Shown one piece after another: positions 41,001 to 52,226 of a stretch of 64,000 bases of DNA. The notes under the pieces were generated by a model, which was given only the letters and a program-made list of their open reading frames with translations, was not told where the DNA came from and did not search any database. The position numbers and the translations under genes were made by a program. How positions within the stretch are numbered: the first letter of the stretch is position 1; every line of letters begins with the position of its first letter. This DNA comes from Circinella umbellata (Eukaryota > Mucoromycota > Mucoromycetes > Mucorales > Lichtheimiaceae). The stretch is from assembly GCA_025093555.1 (NCBI GenBank), contig JAIWNF010000083.1, positions 62,001-126,000 of the forward strand, read 5' to 3'.

Positions 41001-41203
41001 ATCAACAAGCACATTCATTGTATAACATCAAAGACACCCCGTCCGTTGTTGTTGTACGACCGGATGGTTACATTGGTACGTGTGTTCATTTGCAGCACGA
41101 TTATGATTTTGAAAAATTAGATGTCTATTTTGATGCATTTTTACGTCCACCGATTGACATGACCAGTGCTGCAGCTATGGCTGCTGATTTTTACGATTTG
41201 TAA
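38034..41203 (+). CDS. FAD-dependent monooxygenase, phenol-hydroxylase-like, with thioredoxin-fold C-terminus
   Basis: Six exons: 38034..38079, 38159..38221, 38306..38788, 38971..39099, 39248..39412 and 39498..41203. They give 863 residues. The Rossmann motif GAGPTG is at 14-19 and the DG motif GADGTHSFVRQKLG at 185-198. The usual GD motif is replaced by GGAAQ (314-318) and its proline and glycines are largely lost, although LGLEQVHNICWKL still aligns. A Ser/Thr/Asn-rich insertion with an Ala run spans about 493-600 and a second Ser-rich segment about 685-745. Residues about 768-845 resemble the C-terminal thioredoxin-like domain of phenol hydroxylases (VVHAAFPLGLDKVYLDHD, then VVVRPDGYIG). 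The family hydroxylates aromatic substrates with NADPH and O2. The missing GD residues make activity uncertain; a derived or non-catalytic flavoprotein is possible. Confidence 0.85.
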
Positions 41204-41409
41204 TAATATCTCTTTTATATATGTATATTTTTTTTGTATTTTTTTCCTGTCCATTCATTCGTATTTTTTGAAAACCTCCCATTCTTTTTTCTCCTTTCCC
41301 CTCCCTTCCTCAACCCACCCATTTCATTCATTTTTTTTCTATTACTCTTTTATATATATATATATATATATTATATCTTATTATCTATTGCTATGTACTT
41401 TTTATATGC

Positions 41410-41444
<35 letters not shown>

Positions 41445-41789
41445 GTATTAATATTACTTTTAAAAAAAACCCTCCCTTTGTAATATAAATTCCCTTCCGC
41501 CCATTATTTTTTGATTTATATCTATTTTACACACCATGTTATTAAATTGTGATTTTTTTTTCAATATTTCTTTCAAAAAAAAAAAAAGAAAGAAGATTTA
41601 TAATCAATTCTATTAAGTTTTAATTAATTTGATTTATATTATTATTAAGTACATTTTATGTGTACTACTTTGGGGGGGAAGAGATGGATAAAGACGAAAA
41701 AGCGGGGGTTGAGAAAAACCAGAAAGAAAGGTGGTCCGTGTGTCATAGATGTCCATTTTAGAATAAGGAGTCCAAAAAAAAAATTAGTA
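41204..41789. other. Intergenic with microsatellites
   Basis: 3' region of the monooxygenase gene, with a TA run at about 41351-41372 and a TTA run at about 41413-41443. The left target-site TA of the next element is at 41788-41789. Confidence 0.6.
41413..41443. repeat. TTA microsatellite
   Basis: About ten TTA/ATT units in the 3' intergenic region of the monooxygenase gene. Confidence 0.85.
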
Positions 41790-41838
41790 GAGGATTTTTC
41801 CTCGTGATTTGGCGCTCGATTTTTTTTAACCTGGCGCC
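41790..41838 (+). repeat. Left terminal inverted repeat of the Tc1/mariner-type element
   Basis: It contains CCTCGTGATTTGGCGCTCGA and pairs with 43979..44027. A further GGCGTCTCGAT-like word follows inside. Confidence 0.85.
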
Positions 41839-43561
41839 AAAGCATTTTATAATCTGGCGTCTCGATATTATTTTTTTCCATTTGTTTCGCTTCTTTTTTC
41901 TCCATCTTGTGCTTGTTAAAGGTAAGGATTGATATAGTGAATGGTTTAGGTGACATTGTTGGAGTTGCTCTATTACTAGTAGTCGGTGAAGGCCATGCTG
42001 GAGTTTTCCTGAAGGGTTGGAGACGACCGTTGATTGTTACCTGCGTATGCATCGTTTCTCGGACATGCGCGTGGATTTCTCCACATCCAGAATGCATTGA
42101 AACTAGTATTCAACTCTTTGTTGTTGAACGTTCATGATACTGCTCCTATGCATCATACTTTAATGGACATGGGATGTCGGGTTTCTGGTTCCTAAATCAT
42201 TCACATTTCGAACGGCTTCATGGATTATGACTAATCACCTTTTTTTTATTATTATGTGTTTGCCTGCTGTCATACTCTACAACACTCATTTGGATAAAAC
42301 CTTGACGACCTTGAATGACTTGTTTGAGGGAAAGCAAGACAGCTCTCGCAGCTGTGTTTTGCGTTATGAGCAATGAACACGCCTTTGTCTTTTGTCTCTA
42401 TCCACATGGTACTTCTCCCCCTTCCCCGATTCAATGATTTTTTTTATCCCCTTTGATCAGTAAAGCAAATCTTTGTGTCTCTTTCTTTTATTCGTTCATA
42501 CTTTTCTTGTTTTAATTAAATGATTTACTAGTTACACGTTCCAACTCTTGAAGGCTGTTATGTATATGCAAAGTGAAATGCTGTACCCCTTGTGAGTTTA
42601 TGCAAGTATCTTTCGATTTGCACAATGGCATCCAATTAAGGCGGCGAACCGGCAATTCTGGTTATTCCTTTAGCTTTTAATTGCTGTTATGGTATGATCA
42701 GCAAAGTATCTTTCGATCTACACGAGAAATTTAACCCAAAATGAAGCACGTATCAAGTATCGGTTAATGGGGTCGCTTTATCGTTGAAAGTAAGTATATA
42801 TTATTTTGCGTTAGTATTTGTTTTTTTTTTTAAAAAAAAACTGACCATTTGATATTCTATATTACTTGTGCAGGACTATTTTTACATAATAGCTGATGGG
42901 AAGGATTCATGGTTAACCAAGTATATAACTCATTGGGAAGGCAAATCAATAATTGACCCACAAAACGTGTCTTCTGGATGTTCATTATATCGTAACAACC
43001 AGGTTGCTTTGGATTCAAAGTCATCAATAAATGACAAATTCATAAATTATCAGTTATTATTGTAATAAAAGAATCAATAAACAAAACAATAATTTTTTTT
43101 AATTGACACACAAAAAAGGGAACCGATAGCTATAAAAATAACAAGGCAACAGTGATATTTGATTATGTACTATGTGTATACTACCTCTTGTGTGTGGATG
43201 TACGTAAAAAGTTTTTCAGGGAAAAACAGTAAGAAAAGGAAGATATATATATATATGTAGTATGGTTCAATTGAACTTTCTTGATTGAGTATTTGCTACA
43301 AATCGTTGCGAACATGTGTGACAACTTGCTGACATCAAGCGATAATATTCATTCTTGATAGAAACATATTTTTATAAACCTTCCCGCCGTATATATATAT
43401 ATATCGTTTTGAAAAACACAACTCTCTTATGGTGGGGGTTGCAATAGTAACCTTCTTATTAGTGGAGTTTATCTTCCCTAAACAGCAGCAAATATGAAAT
43501 AAAAATACGCAAAAACAAAAAATGCCCTTTTTGAATACACATTAACACCGCACGTTTATAG

Positions 43562-43850
43562 CCACGGCAAATAGACACAACGGTAACCGCACGGAGATTT
43601 TACATATTTGGCTATATCAACAGATGTATGGATTGGAATACCTTCATACTCATCAGTGCTGAATCCGATAGAAGAATTTTGGTCAAAACTAAAGACCGGT
43701 GTCAAACGAGAGATCTTAACTACAAGTAATTCTTTAACACCTCGCATTATCCAGTCAGCATACCTATTTACTGCTAGAGACGGTCAAGGATGGATACGGC
43801 ATGCAAGGTCTTATTTTCCACGTTGTATTCTTGAAGAACCAATGTTATAG
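43562..43850 (+). pseudogene. Tc1-type DDE transposase C-terminal fragment with internal inversion
   Basis: On the plus strand from 43647 the frame reads YSSVLNPIEEFWSKLKTGVK, the conserved last part of the DDE domain (the Glu that follows NPI is the family's downstream acidic position), and runs to a stop at 43848-43850. The block that should precede it, IPIHTSVDIAKYVK followed by GYRCVYLP, is present but on the minus strand at about 43639-43565. The order is restored if roughly 43562-43641 is inverted. The N-terminal DNA-binding region and the first two catalytic Asp residues were not found. It cannot make an active enzyme. Confidence 0.8.
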
Positions 43851-43978
43851 TTTTTACTCCTGTTTATTTAGTGCTTTCTTTATAGTATTATATTTTTAAA
43901 ACTATTATCTGTTCCTTTATTATTAACCAAAATAGTCAATTTTTATCTGGAATCTTTTTTTTTTCTACCGGGTTGTCA

Positions 43979-44027
43979 GCCGCCAGGTTGAAAAAAATCG
44001 AGCGCCAAATCACGAGGAAAAATTCTG
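43979..44027 (-). repeat. Right terminal inverted repeat of the Tc1/mariner-type element
   Basis: Inverted copy of the left end, ending just before the TA at 44028. Confidence 0.85.
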
Positions 44028-44029
44028 TA

Positions 44030-45334
44030 TTACAAATTTGTTTGTGTTTATGTGTCACTATTCTTTTTTTTTGCGTATCCAACATTGTGTTCAGTTAAAC
44101 ATGAAACAATTGTTATTAAAAAAGGGGAAATAACATTTTGATAATGTGGCTGAAGTTGACTTCTTAAAAAGCTTTACATATGTTACATTTACTATGTTAA
44201 GATTTCTCTTTCTTCTTAAGGTAAATAGTATTAATTAACTTTTTTTTTTCTTCTATTACGTATAATTACTTTATGGATCAAAATGAAATCATATGTAGTT
44301 CCACTCCCCCCTTCCTCAATAGGATCGTTTTCCTAAAATCTAACTAACTGTGGATCCTTTCTTCCCCTCTATCCCCAAAAAGTAACAAAAAACTTTACGT
44401 ATAAATTGACAAGTTTGTTTCAATTCTTGTTACATATCCATTATAATGACTAGAACAGTTAAAGAGAGAAAAAAAACAGAATAAAGACTTGGATGAAAAG
44501 AAGGTTTTATTTGGATTGATGGTTTTCTTTCCCAACTTATGAATAATGTTGTTGTACAAAGCAAGTAAATTTCTTTCATGTAATAATAAATTATATATAT
44601 CCGATGGACGGAGAGAGAAGAAGATGTCAGGATTTCATGTGCAAAACCAAAATTTAATTTAAAAGTTTCTCATGATTTCGATTATAAACTATTATTTCAT
44701 ACTCTAAAATATCAATAATAACATAACTATCATATTAGAAGATTATACAGGATGTAGTTTCACTATGTATAATAATGACTTGATATTAATATACTATACA
44801 TGGATTGATTACGGGTTTTGTAAACGAGAATTTAGTAATAGTAGTGAAATACAAGCACATGTAGTTACGTAGCTTTTATAAAATTGAACTATCATTACTT
44901 GATATATCCTGATACTTTAATATAGTTTTTGACCGGCCTGCTGGACTTATTATATGTGTATAAAATCGTTATATAAAAAATAGGGAGCTATAGTTTAAAT
45001 ACCTCTAACATGTTTTTGAATTATCCTTTTTAACTTAGAAGCTATTATTGAATAGAGTAATGGTTTCATATATCAATAATTCAGTAAGTAAGTAACACTA
45101 TTTGATATATACTATTCATTACTCTTACATTTAACTTTACTATAGGTAGTGGATATACTCTTCTTCTACTAGGTGAGGGAAAGAAATGCATGAAAAAAAT
45201 TTAAAGGAGAAGCAATTCATTTACTGTTCTATGATTGGTGGAGTTTTTTTTTTGTTTCTTTTTATCTAATAGAATGGAAAAGAAATTCTTCTATTTATCT
45301 TCTATTTTCCCTCAATACCCAATTATCTCACATT
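44030..45334. other. Intergenic, upstream of the Sde2 gene
   Basis: No gene is supported; AT-rich DNA. A short pyrimidine-rich tract with an AG (TCTAATAG near 45270) precedes the Sde2 start and could be the end of a leader intron. Confidence 0.5.
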
Positions 45335-46252
45335 ATGCATCAAGCTATTGTTAATCTTGCTGGTGGTCATGCACCTATTTGTATTAGTTTTGATCAAAGT
45401 CAAGATGCTACCGTTTATGATCTTAAAAAACGCATTACTACTTTAACAAATGTTAATATGGCTAATCAATCTATCAGTACCATGGGTGGACGACTTCTTT
45501 CAGACGAGGCTTCCATGTTTAATCAACAACAAGACGGTCCTACTATTTTTAACATGTCATTACGTCTTTTAGGTGGTAAAGGTGGTTTTGGTTCCATGTT
45601 ACGTGCACAAGGAGGTCGTATGAATGCTCAAAAAACAACCAATTTTGAAGCTTGTCGTGATTTACAAGGAAGACGTATTCGTACAGTCAGTGAAGCTAAA
45701 AAGTAAGGATACAAAAAAAAAAAAGTCATTCTTCTTTTTTTTTCTTATTTTCATTATTATCATTGTGTTTTTATGTAAGGTTGGACTCTAATTATATATA
45801 TTTTCAGACTTCAAGAAGAATTAGATGCATTACCAGAAAGAGAAAGAGAACGACGAGAAAAGACACAAAAAAAGATTGAAGAAGGACTTAAAGGTGTTGA
45901 ACAAAAGAAATATCGATTTGATGATACACAATTTTTGGAAGATCGTGAACAAATGGTAGATAATGTTAAAAGTGCTGTAGGCTCTTTATTAAAAAACCAA
46001 CAGTTAAAACAACAAAAAAAGAAAGCTGTAACTACAGTATCACTTAATATGTTTGATGATGAAGAGGATTCAGAAGAAGAAGATTCAGAAGAAGAAGATA
46101 ATAACGATGAAGAAGAAGTTTCTGAAGAAGAAGAAGAAAAAGAAGTTGAATCAAGTAGTAAACGAAAACGTAATAATAATGATGATGGTGGTGATGATGA
46201 TAGTAACGAAACAAAGTCAATGAAAAAGACAACAAATAAGAAACGAAAATAA
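45335..46252 (+). CDS. SDE2: Sde2-type splicing and genome-maintenance factor
   Basis: Two exons, 45335..45702 and 45808..46252, give 270 residues. Residues 1-79 form a ubiquitin-like fold, ending in [20 protein letters not shown] (80-84) is the processing site where deubiquitinating enzymes cut Sde2 in fission yeast and man. The released Lys-starting part joins the spliceosome and helps remove selected introns; human SDE2 also acts in replication-stress response. After the motif come [13 protein letters not shown] and a charged helix, then acidic tracts ([11 protein letters not shown]) and a basic tail ([14 protein letters not shown]) that suits nuclear import. All family hallmarks are present. 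Confidence 0.93.
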
Positions 46253-46729
46253 ATTTGAAATATTTGAAGGAAGAAACAATAATATATCCACTCCTCCCCC
46301 CTTCATTCTTTCATTTATAATCTACACATATCACACACACACACACACATACACATCATAAAACACATCATAAAACACCATAAAACAACTCAAATTGTAA
46401 ATTTCATAATATATAAATATATAATTTTAATACAGAATGTCGATGCTCACATCATCAAGATATTAAATATTACTACCTGTGTATAAGTTATTCAATCCAT
46501 AGCACGAAAGGTTTTTATATTCCGCAATTACACCACATCACACTAAAAAAGCGCGTCTTTTTAAACCGGTGCGTGCATTATCTACACCTTTTTTCTTTGT
46601 TCTCTCTTTTTATTATTTATTTTTTATAAAAAAAATATATATATATTTATATTCTCTAATTGATCTGTGACATTCAACACCCTTTTGAACAAACTTTTTT
46701 GAATCATCTTTTCTCAAGTCATTTATATC
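46253..46729. other. Intergenic between Sde2 and an acidic-protein gene
   Basis: Contains a CA run near 46332-46350 and tandem CATAAAACA words at about 46355-46385; otherwise promoter/leader sequence. Confidence 0.5.
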
Positions 46730-47242
46730 ATGTCTACGACTCCAACTATGTCCAATAACAATCAACCCACTTTTCAATCAAGTAAAGTGAAGGAACCAAT
46801 AGATGGTGAAGATTCACAAGAACCACCTTCCAAGAAACAAAAACAAGAAGACCAAAAACAAGAAGAACCGACTTCAAAAGATAAAGGAAAAGGAAAAGCA
46901 ATTGATACCACTAGTTCACATAAAAAAGTAACTTCAAGTAGCGGTGATGATGATGATGAGGAGGAGGATGAAAAGAAGGATTCAAAAAAGATTTTATCTG
47001 ATTTCTTGGATACAAATTATGAAGATGAATATGACAGTGAAGAAGATGAAGATTTTGAAGTTGATGAAGAATCGAGTGAAGAAGAAGAGGAAGAAGAAGA
47101 AGAAAATTTTGATGAAGAAGAAGATAATGAAGATAATATTGCCTCTAAAAAAACCACTGGTTTGTCATCATCATCCTCTCCATCTATAACAGATAAGGGT
47201 AAAGGCAAAGAAATTGGAAAACGTAAAGAACGTGAAGAATAA
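46730..47242 (+). CDS. Highly acidic nuclear-type protein
   Basis: A single exon of 170 residues. The N-terminus is Ser/Thr/Asn/Gln-rich with a basic patch (PSKKQK). The middle holds long Asp/Glu tracts interrupted by a more structured segment, ILSDFLDTNYEDEYDS, then EEDEDFEVDEES. The C-terminus is basic (KGKGKEIGKRKERE). Aromatic residues embedded in acidic tracts (DEYDS, DEDFEV) resemble the motifs by which histone chaperones and remodeller subunits cap H2A-H2B. That role is a guess from composition; there is no defined domain. The stop is only 106 bp from the stop of the convergent F-box gene, so transcripts may overlap. Confidence 0.6.
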   Translation: MSTTPTMSNNNQPTFQSSKVKEPIDGEDSQEPPSKKQKQEDQKQEEPTSKDKGKGKAIDTTSSHKKVTSSSGDDDDEEEDEKKDSKKILSDFLDTNYEDEYDSEEDEDFEVDEESSEEEEEEEEENFDEEEDNEDNIASKKTTGLSSSSSPSITDKGKGKEIGKRKEREE

Positions 47243-47348
47243 TACTATAAATATATATATATATAAAAGGGGGGGTGAGAAGTTCTTTATATATGTACAT
47301 TTAATATAAAATAATAATAAAATATTCAATGGATAAATTTAAATTCGT

Positions 47349-48978
47349 TTATACATGTTGTTGTTGTATTAAAGTATGTCTTGGGATAGCTAAACATCCA
47401 GAATGAATACTTCCAAAACCAATAGCAAATACAAACATATTATTTAAAGTTTCTACTAATTGAGGTCTTGTTTGATTAATATTATTGTGATCGTATCCTA
47501 ATCCAAGTGCTCCCGAACTATAACGACCCCAAGTTAATAATCGACCTTGAGTGGTCAATGCACCAAAATGATAACTAAAGGGGGGGGGAAAGGAGAGTAC
47601 TTTATTTAGATACCATCATCAAGAGTTACCTCACCCCTCATTTCATTAAAAAAAACTTACTCTCCAAAAGTTACTTTACAAATTTCATGATCCACAACAT
47701 CAAGTATTTGAGGAACATGTTGTTCATCTCCCTCTTGTTGACCCATTAATACTTTTCCTTGACTACAAATAGCGAAATGTCGAAACTGAGCTGATAATAA
47801 TATTGATTTCTTGTTGACAACAGTGGATGGTACATTAAAATGAATTAATTCGATTGTATATTTTTCAGGCATACGAATAAATTCATCTCGTCTTTCAGTC
47901 CAAAATTTAAATACACGGCCTGATTGTGTTAATGCAATAGTACATTTTTCTGTACCTGCAATTTGAATAAAGGGTGAAGAAGAACAAGTAACAGGATGAT
48001 CTTCAATCATTGTTTGTGGTTGTGATACATTGGGAAAAGGTACCAAAAACAATTCACCTGTTGTAGAAAGTATAGCAGAAGAGTTCCCATGGGCTGTTAT
48101 TTGAATGAATTTTTGAGTCGATGTTTTCTTATTGACCATTACTTGTTTTGGTTGCCAACAATTTGACCAATGCCATACACGACCCAAAGTATCTAAAGCA
48201 ATACCATGGGAACGACCACTTGCTATCGAAGTAATATGTACATCCGATGGGAATTGAACTCGTGTTGGTTTTCGAACTAATGTTTGACTGACCATACCAC
48301 TATTTGTAAATGGATGTTTTGGTTGCATCTATATATGTTTTTTTTTTTGAAGAGTAAAAATTCAATATGCTATTTTGAACAAACAGAAAAAAAAGAGTGT
48401 TACGGAAGAAGTACGGAATAAAAGTGCGGGGGCGAAAAAAAAGGGGGGGGGGAGGAGGAATTATTATATTTACCCAACCCCACATCCAAACATAACCATG
48501 ACGATCAAGAGCATGAAAAGACCAACCACCAGCAACAATATCAATAATTCCTTTACCACGTAATGCTCGAAGCTCACGAGGTGTAGTTATTTGTCTCATA
48601 AATCTTTTTTTTCCATAAATCATTTTAGATAAATAAATATTTTTTTTTTGCATGAATTTTCTTAAAAAAAAAAACTTACGTGTCTCTTTCAAGTTGATCT
48701 TGATCATTAAAACCAAGTCTTTTATCACTATTTTCACCCCATGTATAAGTGTGTGCACAATCCAATTGAATATAAAGTCGTTTCCATCCATGTTTTAATC
48801 GATCCGTATTCATAGGTAATGAAAAGTCAGTAGTAACTCTATATTGCCAAATAGATTCATCATTACAAAGTCGATAAAATAATTGACATGTCTTTGAAAG
48901 TTGAGTCAGTGAAGTGACTTTTAATCTTAATATAATATGATAAAGTAAAATGTCAATGGGTAATTGATCAATGTTCAT
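47349..48978 (-). CDS. F-box protein with RCC1-type repeats (Saf1-like)
   Basis: Exons in transcript order: 48680-48978, 48474-48594, 47661-48328 and 47349-47574, giving 437 residues. The start at 48978 was chosen over an upstream in-frame ATG at 49053 because it opens directly on the F-box (MNIDQLPIDILLYHIILRL, residues 1 to about 45). RCC1-type blades follow: HTYTWGENSDKRLG, FHALDRHGYVWMWG, SHGIALDTLGRVWHWS and GALTTQGRLLTWGRYSSG. The combination matches yeast Saf1, which recruits substrates to the SCF ubiquitin ligase. Substrate unknown. Introns have GTAAGT or GTAAAT donors and keep frame throughout. The final blade is short and may be degenerate. Confidence 0.85.
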
Positions 48979-49669
48979 TTTGTTTTTGAAATGAATAATG
49001 AATAATAAAAAGTTGTAAAAAAAGAAAAAAGAAAAGAGGAAACAAGTATTCATTCATGTTTATTTATGGAAGAAGAATTGTTGTACAATTTACATAACAC
49101 AAAAGTAATAGCATAATTTACACCAAGGTTAAAAACGCATCATGTTACAGTTAATCCTTTCTTTTTTTGTTCAACACCAGACTATTCCCCCTCCCCCACC
49201 GAGGGAAAACCTGTCGGGTTTAAAAAAAAATGAAGTAATCAGGTACACCTTCTACCCCTCCTTTATTAAAAAATATCCCCCTTTTTCGATGGGGTTTCAA
49301 AATAAAAAGAATGACTTTTTTATTGTTAGAGAGAAGAATGAGGGTGTTTGTGTGAGTGTGTGTGTGTGTGTATGTGTGTGTGAGAGAGAGAGAAGAGAGA
49401 GAGAGAGGAATATGAGTGAGTGTGTGTGTGTGAATTTTTACCATTATCCCCACACACACCTTTTTTTTTGTGCAATGGATTTATAAAGATAAAAACAGGT
49501 AGGAAAAGACATTACAGAATAAAACTACTATGTACACAACTATTAATATACTTAAAAAGAAAAGAAAGAAAGAAATACCACAGAGAGATAGAGTGTGTGT
49601 TTGTGATATGAAAACAATTTTTTTGTTACTACTATTATACTATAAATGAATTATTAAAGAAATGCTTAT
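48979..49669. other. Intergenic with microsatellite
   Basis: Between the F-box gene leader and the 3' end of the next minus-strand gene. It holds a GT/GA compound microsatellite and no supported gene. Confidence 0.6.
49344..49432. repeat. GT/GA compound microsatellite
   Basis: GT runs, then GA runs, then a second GT run, all on the plus strand. Confidence 0.85.
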
Positions 49670-50426
49670 TTAGGATTGTTGTTGTTGCTGCTGATGCTGT
49701 TGTTGTTTTTCTGTAGGTAAAGCATCAAATTTGGTTTGAAGATCAATTAATCTTGGTGCCATAGTAGATTGTAATAATGATTGTAATGAAGAATCAGTTG
49801 TTTGTTGTTGAAGTTGCATAAATGCAATAGCACAACAATCAATTGCTTCACGAGCTGTTATTCTATCACCAACATAATAAGGAGAACCTCTCGAATCTTC
49901 GGCATATTTAATCTATATACGTTTTATTATTAGTTTTTATTGATTGTTATGTGTAGATCAACAATCAAAATAAAAAAAACAAGTTTAGTACCTCATCTAA
50001 TGCAAGTTCATAAAGACTTTGTAATATTTTCTTTTCTTTATCAAAATATTCAGTATCATCCATGGCTACAATAGAGGAACATGATGATGATGTAGATGTA
50101 CTTGATCCTCTTCGTTTAAATAAATGAATTAAATGTCGTTTGGTAGTTGTTCGTCGAAATCGTGATTCACCATTATTATTATTATTATTATTTCGTTTAT
50201 TGGATACAGATTGTTCTGATATTGTTGACATACTATCACTCCAAAATGCATCTTCAGCAATAGTTGAACAGCTACTACTAACATGGGATGGTCGTCGATT
50301 TGTATTAATAATAGGTTCATCAAGATGTTTTTGTTTCTGTTTTTGTTGTTGTTGTTCGTTTGAATTGAATCGTGTCATAAAATGAGACCATTTCGATTTA
50401 AATGATATTGAATGAGGTAAAGACAT
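49670..50426 (-). CDS. Uncharacterised protein with conserved-looking C-terminal helices
   Basis: Two exons in transcript order, 49992-50426 and 49670-49912, give 225 residues. The start at 50426 was preferred because upstream in-frame sequence is simple and T-rich. Residues 1-110 are Ser/Asn/Gln-rich and basic (RFRRTTTKRHLIHLFKRR). From about 122 a better-ordered region begins: DDTEYFDKEKKILQSLYELA, continuing across the intron into IKYAEDSRGSPYYVGD and RITAREAIDCCAIAFMQLQ. The end is Gln-rich. The helical part ending in AREAIDCCAIAF looks conserved but I do not recognise the family. No signal peptide or membrane segment is seen. The intron is 79 nt with a GTACTA donor, which is slightly unusual. 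Confidence 0.7.
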
Positions 50427-52226
50427 AATATATATATATATATATGATTTAAAGTGGCTAAAAAAAAAGTCGAAGTAAGAAAAAGAAGTGGGGGGGGGAG
50501 AAAGAAATAAAAACTCACCATATTTATTTACTTTTTCTTTTTCGCTCTCAAAAGAAAGAAAGAAAAAAACTCCCAATGAAAAAAGGAGTCTTCTATATTT
50601 ATTTTATTATTATTAGACATGTTATTATGTTTCTAGTTATATAAGAGATGTATATAAGTAATTACGGTTATCAAAAAAAAAATATGTAGAAATAAAATAA
50701 TAATAGAGGGTTTTATTGTTCAAGAAAAGGGAGGGAAGATTTTATATTTGAAAAATAAAGGGGATTCATAAAGAGAGAGAGAGTAAAGAAAAGGAGTTAT
50801 TTTTTTGGGGGGTTGGAAGACTATAACTAATATTATTACTTACTATGTACTAAAAGTAATGCACAATTGTTATTGTTATTGTTGTAAATATTATTTTGAA
50901 GATCTTTTTATTTTCTTTCTTTATCTATAAACTCCTTCTCCTCCTTTTCAAGATAACTTTTTTTTTGGTGATCCATAGAATAGACCTAGTAATAGATCTC
51001 ATAACCCGCAAAAAAAAAAAGGATAATAATAATCGTGCATTACCTCCCTGGTGGCTAATTAGTTGTTATGATGATGATAATGTGATGAAAAGAATTATAT
51101 AAACAATAACAATTATCAATTCATTGTGCATTGCAACAGACATTTGAAATAAATTTATTTATTTTTTTATATTTTGCTTCTATAATAATACATTCTTTTA
51201 TTATTAATATTATTATTAAGTTTTACCAGTTTACAAACTTGTTCAACTTACAATCGATCCAATGGGTCTAGTGGCGATATTTTTTACAATATAGAAAAAT
51301 TATTCATGTAGGGAAGATTTTTTGATGATAACCGGTACATATAATCTAATCAAGATAGTATGAATCACTATCTATCTTCAATCCCTCCTCTCCTTTTCTT
51401 TTTTTTTTGTCACCTTGTTCTTGATTCTTATTATATGGTAGTGTACATTTATATATAGAAATATATATTTGTAACCCTTTTTCTACTTTGATTGTAGTTT
51501 AGCTAATAATAAAAAAACTGGTCATCGTCATCGTCATTCTTATTTTTGTTTTATTAATAGATAAAAAAAAAGAGTATATAAATGCATCATGAGATGTTTG
51601 TGGGGGGGGAGGTTACTTGGAAGCGGCCATAATGAGGCAAATTTTATAGAAATATTAGATATTAGATATTAAAATGAAATAGTTTCATTTTATTTCTGGG
51701 AGGAGGGGGAGGGGGGGAGGAGAGAAAGATTACTATAAATCTACACGTTCATTCTCCTCTTTCATCTTCTTTCTTTCTTTAAGACGATGATGGAACCAAG
51801 TAGTTTTGTTGATTCTCCTAAAAATATCCCTGATATATTATTATATTTTTTAATAATAAAGAAAAAATGTGATTTTCTCATTGTTTTTTTTTTCCTCGCT
51901 TTATAATTTTGAATAGTATTTACTTTTAGTAGATGAGATCAACATGAAAAATAATAATAATAATACTTTCTTTTATTTGATATTAATGAGAAAAAAAAGA
52001 AAGAAATTAAGGAGGAGAAGGTGAAAGAAAAGGATGGGGGGGATTTTTTCTTTGAAAAAAAAAAGTACACACAAAACAACAAGGAAATATAGAGTAAAAA
52101 AAGAAAATAATAATAATATAAAATACTATGAACAAAACAAAAGAGAGACAAAAATATGTTACATAAGAAACAGAAGAAAGGAGATGTATGTGTGTCTAAA
52201 TGAGGAAAAAAAAAGTAATTGTGTGG
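50427..52226. other. Intergenic
   Basis: No gene supported. Contains an AT run at 50429-50444, G runs near 50491 and 51602, GA-rich tracts near 50774, 51700 and 52000, and long poly-T. It includes the promoter of the 50426 minus-strand gene and the 3' side of the metalloprotease gene. Confidence 0.5.

Larger units (their letters stand above)
41790..44027. mobile_element. Tc1/mariner-type DNA transposon, decayed
   Basis: The right end read outward-in is CAGAATTTTTCCTCGTGATT and the left end is GAGGATTTTTCCTCGTGATT; identity continues through TGGCGCTCGATTTTTTT and ACCTGGCG, about 48 bp in all. TA lies directly outside each end (41788-41789 and 44028-44029), the target duplication expected of Tc1/mariner. 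Near the right end are the transposase fragments described separately. The remaining interior has no intact frame. The element is not autonomous in this state. Confidence 0.85.

Noticed and set aside
41645..42097. 150-codon minus-strand frame over the left end of the Tc1-type element
   Set aside because: It crosses the element boundary and terminal repeat and has no transposase motif, so it is not a single ancestral gene.
43608..43640. In-frame plus-strand residues before YSSVLNP taken as transposase N-terminal extension
   Set aside because: These bases encode conserved transposase sequence on the opposite strand, so the plus-strand reading here is an inversion artefact.
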